Below are positions 7,375 to 10,278 of a stretch of 10,278 bases of DNA, one piece after another. Where the stretch lies: the NCBI GenBank assembly GCA_903930725.1, contig CAIYZW010000427.1, positions 1 through 10,278 on the forward strand. Reading direction: 5' to 3'. This DNA is from an uncultured Bacteroidota bacterium. Lineage in GTDB: Bacteria; Bacteroidota; Bacteroidia; Bacteroidales; 4484-276. Under the pieces are notes generated by a model, which was given only the letters and a program-made list of their open reading frames with translations, had not been told where the DNA came from and did not search any database. The number at the start of each line of letters is the position of its first letter. Within the stretch, counting starts at the first letter, position 1. The position numbers were made by a program, and so were the translations under genes.

Positions 7375-7405
7375 TTTGCCTTTCGTTTTTCTAAAATTAA
7401 TTTTC
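7375..7405 (+). promoter_or_regulatory. Putative promoter of the ECF sigma operon
   Basis: TTTG (7375-7378), a 19-nt spacer and TAATTTTC (7398-7405, one mismatch to TAnnTTTG) match the usual -33/-7 layout of Bacteroidota promoters. The start would be near 7412, about 48 nt before the TTG start codon. If the sigma factor autoregulates, a different recognition element would be expected; I could not identify one. Confidence 0.35.
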
Positions 7406-7459
7406 ATTCAGTTCCAACTTTTTTTATCCTTTTCCTGTCTTTAAAACAAAAGAAGAAAA

Positions 7460-8014
7460 TTGGCGAACCACGATCCTGACATTCATCAGCGAATAATCGA
7501 AAAATGCCGTGAAGGTGATTCCAGATCGCAGTACAGGCTGTATAAGTTGTACTCAAAGGCTATGTTCAACATCGCCATCCGCCTGCTGGCCAACAGGATG
7601 GATGCTGAAGATGTCCTGCAGGAGGCTTTTGTGTCGGCTTTCAGAAAGATAGGTGATTTTAGAGGAGATTCAGCTTTTGGCGCCTGGCTCAAACGAATTG
7701 TTATCAATCATTGCATCAGTTTTTTGAAATCGAAAAAACAAGTGTTTGAAGATCTCAGCGAACAGTTTGAAAATATTACTGACGAAAATGAGGAAGACAA
7801 CAATTGCCGTTTTGAACCGGAATTCCTGCACGAAACGATAAAATCGCTGCCTGACGGATCAAGAATCGTGTTTAATCTTTTTCTTCTCGAGGATTACAAG
7901 CATCGCGAAATTGCTCAAATGCTCGGCATTTCCGAATCGACCTCAAAATCGCAGTACCAAAGGGCTTTAATGTTGTTAAAAGAAAAACTTGTGGTGTATG
8001 AAAAGCAAATTTGA
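7460..8014 (+). CDS. RNA polymerase ECF-type sigma-70 factor
   Basis: An alternative sigma factor of 184 residues with the two ECF domains. Region 2 spans about 25-92 and includes D-A-E-D-V-L-Q-E-A-F (48-57) and F-R-G-D-S-A-F-G-A-W-L-K-R-I (67-80). Region 4 spans about 124-176, with the helix-turn-helix H-R-E-I-A-Q-M-L-G-I-S-E-S-T-S-K-S (148-164). The start is TTG: an in-frame TAA lies at 7442-7444, no ATG or GTG occurs between, and the next Met (residue 35) is inside region 2. A purine-rich AGAAGAAAA directly precedes the TTG and may act as ribosome binding site. The last 17 nt overlap the next gene, the usual arrangement for a sigma/anti-sigma pair. The non-ATG start could hold down sigma levels. 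Confidence 0.95.
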   Translation: MANHDPDIHQRIIEKCREGDSRSQYRLYKLYSKAMFNIAIRLLANRMDAEDVLQEAFVSAFRKIGDFRGDSAFGAWLKRIVINHCISFLKSKKQVFEDLSEQFENITDENEEDNNCRFEPEFLHETIKSLPDGSRIVFNLFLLEDYKHREIAQMLGISESTSKSQYQRALMLLKEKLVVYEKQI

Positions 8015-8543
8015 AGACATCATCCGTTCACAGCGCCACCAACTTGATGTAGAAAATCCTGATGACGCGCTCATCTGGGAAGGAATCCATCAGGAAATTG
8101 GTAGGAAAAGAACAATCCGGAATAATTATTTCTGGAAAGCCGCTGCCATCCTGGTTTTTCTGGCCGCATCAGGCTATGTTTTTTACCACGAGTTTGTGGC
8201 ACCAAAACAGAACATTTACAACATTACCCTTGGCGAAATTGCCCCGGAATATGCAAAGCAGGTTTTAAATTATCAAACCGAAATTGACGAGAAATGGGGT
8301 GAATTTTCCAGGGTTAAGTCTGAAAAATCTGTAGATCTGACATTTTACTTTAAAGAAATGGATCAGCTCGACCAGATGTTCCGCCAGTGCCAGGAAGATT
8401 TTTACCAAATCGGAAGTAACGAACGCCTGATTAAAGCGATGCTTGACAATTATGAAAAACGCGTGCGCATCCTCGATCGCATGTTAATGGAAATTCAAAA
8501 ACAAAAAGATTATGAAGAGCGACAAAAACAGATCGAATTGTAA
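7998..8543 (+). CDS. Membrane-anchored probable anti-sigma factor
   Basis: Probable partner of the ECF sigma factor, assigned mainly by position and topology. The ATG at 7998 gives 181 residues; an upstream TTG at 7989 would add three residues but is less likely. Residues 1-40 are a short cytoplasmic domain with acidic and Trp positions (D-V-E-N-P-D-D-A-L-I-W-E-G-I) as in many Bacteroidota anti-sigma proteins. About 43-63 form one transmembrane helix. The remaining 115 residues are predicted extracytoplasmic, charged and helical, rich in K/E/Q/R near the end and possibly coiled coil. No zinc-binding HxxxCxxC motif is visible, so it would not be a ZAS-type anti-sigma factor. It overlaps the sigma gene by 17 nt and the next gene by 32 nt, which suggests translational coupling. 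Confidence 0.75.
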   Translation: MKSKFEDIIRSQRHQLDVENPDDALIWEGIHQEIGRKRTIRNNYFWKAAAILVFLAASGYVFYHEFVAPKQNIYNITLGEIAPEYAKQVLNYQTEIDEKWGEFSRVKSEKSVDLTFYFKEMDQLDQMFRQCQEDFYQIGSNERLIKAMLDNYEKRVRILDRMLMEIQKQKDYEERQKQIEL

Positions 8544-9837
8544 GATTTTTCTGGCTACTGCCATTTTCGGTTTCCTGCTTTCTTTGCAGAGCTTTACGCA
8601 GGCAACCATTACCGAAACTGTAAAATCAGAGGCTAAAATCAGTTCCGACGGAACACTGATTTTTAACAACAGATCATTCAACACCCAGATTAAAACCTGG
8701 AAAAATGATTATGTTGAACTTCAAATGAACGTAAAACTCGAAGGAAAACAGGAAGACATCAACAAAACCCTTCAAGTTATAAAATCGATTAAGTGTACGG
8801 GAAGCCCTCAGGTTGTTACAATTAACACAAACTTCCTGGAATCGTGCGACTGTGGTGATACTAAACACCGACTAAAACTCTCCAACGGTGAAAAAGTCAC
8901 GCTGAAAAGCTATTCAGTAGAAAATGTTTTATTTATCCCGGCCACCATCTCCATTAAAATCGACAATAAATATTCGGACATCGTGATGGACGACATTGCC
9001 GGAAAAGCGGATTTGATTATCTACAGCAGTAAACTTTATTGCGGCTCAATTGGCGGTTTTACCAATTTTGATTTGAAGTATTCAAAAGCATTTCTGAAAA
9101 AAATATCAGAAACGGTTATGAAATTGTATGATTCTGATGTGGAAATGCAAAGTTGCGGAAACCTTGATCTGAGGGCCAAATATTCGAAATTGCAAATCGA
9201 AATTGCCGGAGATGTTACGTTTGATTCCTATGACGACGATTTGAAAGTTGGAAAACTTGGAAAGATTAATGGCAAGGCCAAATACAGCGACTTTGATTTT
9301 GGACCTTCTGCCAATCTTACCTTCGACTTTTACGATTGCAACCTAAAAATGGGTGAAACCGGCAATGTGAAAGGTCAGGGGAAATACTCGGAGATAGTTG
9401 GAAAAAAAGCACTCAGGCTAACCCTAAACAATTCGTTCGACGATAGTTATACCTTCGACGAACTCGATTCATTTGATTGTCTCGACAGCAAATATTCAAA
9501 CTTTAATGTAGGATTGATCAATCAGGGACTGAGTATAATTTCGTATGACGACATCATAATGGTTGACAATTTTTCGGATACCTTTACAGGGATAAAATTT
9601 GAGGCCAAATATTCAGATTTCATTTTTAGTATTCCTGATAACATTGCCTGCCGTTTGGTGGTTGAAATGAAGTATGGAAAGGTGGACTATCCCGAAACAC
9701 AGTTTGTTAATAAAACATTCATCAAAGAAAATGAGCTGTTCAAAATTGAGGCTTTAACTAAGAACAGCAGTGAAAACACGACAAATAAAATTGAATTGAA
9801 GGGGTACGACAGCAAAGTTGTCATCAAAAACCGATAA
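8512..9837 (+). CDS. Exported 34-residue KYS-repeat (beta-solenoid-like) protein
   Basis: Envelope protein of 441 residues, function unknown, similar in style to DUF4097/DUF2807-type putative adhesins. A signal peptide covers about 1-31 (hydrophobic I-F-L-A-T-A-I-F-G-F-L-L-S-L, cleavage after T-Q-A). Residues 32-150 look like a beta-rich head with a C-D-C triplet (112-114). From 153 a repeat begins with K-Y-S at 153, 189, 223, 257, 291, 327 and 366, then K-Y-G at 387: steps of 36, 34, 34, 34, 36, 39 and 21. Between them lies a second element of the type F-D-x-Y-D-x-D-L-K-M-G (seen at about 204, 237, 271 and 341). A two-turn solenoid of about 17 residues per turn would explain this. The ATG at 8512 lies inside the anti-sigma gene (32-nt overlap); no other in-frame Met precedes the signal peptide. 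It may be the sensed or regulated output of the sigma module. Confidence 0.85.
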   Translation: MKSDKNRSNCKIFLATAIFGFLLSLQSFTQATITETVKSEAKISSDGTLIFNNRSFNTQIKTWKNDYVELQMNVKLEGKQEDINKTLQVIKSIKCTGSPQVVTINTNFLESCDCGDTKHRLKLSNGEKVTLKSYSVENVLFIPATISIKIDNKYSDIVMDDIAGKADLIIYSSKLYCGSIGGFTNFDLKYSKAFLKKISETVMKLYDSDVEMQSCGNLDLRAKYSKLQIEIAGDVTFDSYDDDLKVGKLGKINGKAKYSDFDFGPSANLTFDFYDCNLKMGETGNVKGQGKYSEIVGKKALRLTLNNSFDDSYTFDELDSFDCLDSKYSNFNVGLINQGLSIISYDDIIMVDNFSDTFTGIKFEAKYSDFIFSIPDNIACRLVVEMKYGKVDYPETQFVNKTFIKENELFKIEALTKNSSENTTNKIELKGYDSKVVIKNR

Positions 9838-9868
9838 AACCCGGTCTGCGAAAATCACCATTTCGATT

Positions 9869-9912
9869 GAAGGGCTTTCAAAGGAAGTAGTTCTTTGGAG
9901 GCCCTTTCTTTT
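9869..9912 (+). terminator. Strong intrinsic terminator of the sigma operon
   Basis: Arms 9869-9883 and 9893-9907 pair over 15 positions, all Watson-Crick or G-U, around a 9-nt loop (9884-9892). The 3' arm runs into TTTCTTTT. It lies 32 nt after the stop of the KYS-repeat gene, as expected for the end of the three-gene operon. Confidence 0.85.
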
Positions 9913-9932
9913 AACTTATCCAAAGCCGGAAT

Positions 9933-9972
9933 TTAACAAACGATAACCAATTCTTAACATGAATTTAATATT
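9933..9972 (+). promoter_or_regulatory. Four TTAAC-type direct repeats, PhoB/PhoP-box-like operator
   Basis: TTAAC-like units start at 9933 (TTAACAA), 9943 (ATAACCA), 9954 (TTAACAT) and 9965 (TTAATAT), at steps of 10, 11 and 11 bp, i.e. one per helical turn. This is the architecture of a response-regulator operator of the OmpR/PhoB class; TTAACA repeats with about 11-bp spacing are known for Bacillus PhoP. A perfect hairpin TTCGG-TTCG-CCGAA follows (9971-9984), then a near -7 box TTTCTTTG (9991-9998). It would control the small transcript downstream. Site identity is inferred from pattern only. Confidence 0.45.
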
Positions 9973-10004
9973 CGGTTCGCCGAAAAGATATTTCTTTGCG
10001 CCAG

Positions 10005-10135
10005 AAAACAACGACAATAAAAGCCGTTGCGCAAATAGAGCGGTGGCGACCAAGCAAAGAGTACATCATCGCGGCGAAGGAAACCGAACAGAGGAACCTT
10101 CAAAATAAGTTGGCTGGATTTTCCGGCTTTTTTTA
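10005..10135 (+). ncRNA. Candidate small RNA of about 130 nt
   Basis: A GC-richer island (about 10000-10105) in AT-rich surroundings, preceded by a -7-like box (9991-9998) and followed by a clear intrinsic terminator, with no good protein gene. It contains mutually exclusive hairpins: CAACG (10009-10013) with CGTTG (10025-10029), or GCCGTTGC (10023-10030) with GCGGTGGC (10040-10047). A third pairing is GAAGG (10076-10080) with CCTTC (10097-10101). I compared it by eye with tmRNA, RNase P, SRP and 6S RNA and with common riboswitches and saw no match. The 5' end is an estimate. A 49-codon frame (9959-10108) covers the same stretch, but its ATG lies inside the upstream repeats, so translation from it would need an earlier start site. 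Confidence 0.45.
10113..10135 (+). terminator. Intrinsic terminator of the candidate small RNA
   Basis: Stem GCTGGA (10113-10118) / TCCGGC (10122-10127) with one G-U pair and a 3-nt loop, followed by seven consecutive T (10128-10134). This is a textbook factor-independent terminator. It cannot belong to the sigma operon, which already ends at 9912, so it argues for a separate transcript. Confidence 0.75.
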
Positions 10136-10199
10136 TTTCAATACTCTGTTAAGAAAAGATATAAATAGTTGATTATCAGTAAAATAAATGAAAATAAAT

Positions 10200-10278
10200 T
10201 AGGTTAAACCATTGGGAATCAGTATCTTAGACGATTATTTTCACCAATAATCTAAGTATGACTCCCAAGGTTAACCAA
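10200..10278. repeat. Long imperfect inverted repeat at the window edge, possible mobile-element end
   Basis: The two halves pair almost throughout: GGTT...AACC at the outside (10202-10205 with 10273-10276), TTGGGA against TCCCAA (10212-10217 with 10263-10268), CTTAG/CTAAG (10226-10230 with 10252-10256) and ATTATT/AATAAT (10234-10239 with 10246-10251), with loop TTCACC (10240-10245). About 30 base pairs form, interrupted by single-base bulges in the left arm and a 3-nt bulge. An ATG at 10258 opens a frame M-T-P-K-V-N-Q that runs off the window and could be the start of a gene such as a transposase; seven codons are too few to judge. Candidates are an insertion-sequence end, a MITE or a structured leader. 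Confidence 0.6.

Noticed and set aside
9959..10108. 49-codon frame starting at ATG 9959 and ending just before the small-RNA terminator
   Set aside because: Its start lies inside the direct repeats and upstream of the likely transcription start, no ribosome binding site is clear, and the predicted peptide is highly charged without a recognisable motif. An open frame of this length is not unlikely by chance. Kept as an alternative in the small RNA entry.
10258..10278. Partial gene starting at ATG 10258
   Set aside because: Only seven codons are visible and they lie within the inverted repeat; not enough to call a gene.
9838..10278. tRNA, CRISPR array or known riboswitch in the 3' gene-free region
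   Set aside because: No cloverleaf with a TTCRANY arm, no evenly spaced long direct repeats, and no recognised aptamer core were seen by eye.

Overview
The window looks like a chromosomal segment of a Bacteroidota bacterium, probably Bacteroidales or Marinilabiliales-like. The clues are a C-terminal domain typical of type IX secretion cargo on one protein, several TAnnTTTG-type -7 promoter boxes, weak Shine-Dalgarno sequences, a Bacteroidota-type deoxynucleoside kinase, a bacterial GH3-family protein, and an ECF sigma operon ending in a solenoid-like envelope protein. Base composition is moderately AT-rich. The placement is inferred from gene content, not from a database search.

Layout. (1) 1-833, plus strand: the 3' part of a lipoprotein alpha/beta hydrolase whose start lies upstream of the window. 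(2) 880-2913, minus strand: a secreted tricorn-like S41 peptidase with a type IX sorting tail, convergent with the hydrolase across a shared hairpin. (3) 2914-3257: a promoter for the peptidase, a minus-strand terminator, and a decayed copy of the hydrolase 3' end. (4) 6322-3258, minus strand: a likely three-gene operon of GH3-family adenylating enzyme, exported beta-propeller-like protein and deoxynucleoside kinase. (5) 6323-6531: a divergent promoter region with a GC-rich GGCAG-repeat palindrome. (6) 6532-7344, plus strand: ispE of the non-mevalonate isoprenoid pathway. (7) 7460-9837, plus strand: three overlapping genes, an ECF sigma factor (TTG start), a membrane-anchored probable anti-sigma factor, and an exported protein with a 34-residue KYS repeat, closed by a strong terminator. 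(8) 9838-10278: no convincing protein gene. It holds four TTAAC-type direct repeats at 10-11 bp spacing (resembling a PhoB/PhoP site), a candidate small RNA of about 130 nt with its own terminator, and a long imperfect hairpin at the window edge.

The housekeeping genes (ispE, dNK) are ordinary. The most interesting material is the putative Pho-box-controlled small RNA, the gene relic that makes a direct repeat around the S41 gene, the sigma/anti-sigma/KYS-repeat module, and the terminal inverted repeat, which may be a mobile-element end.
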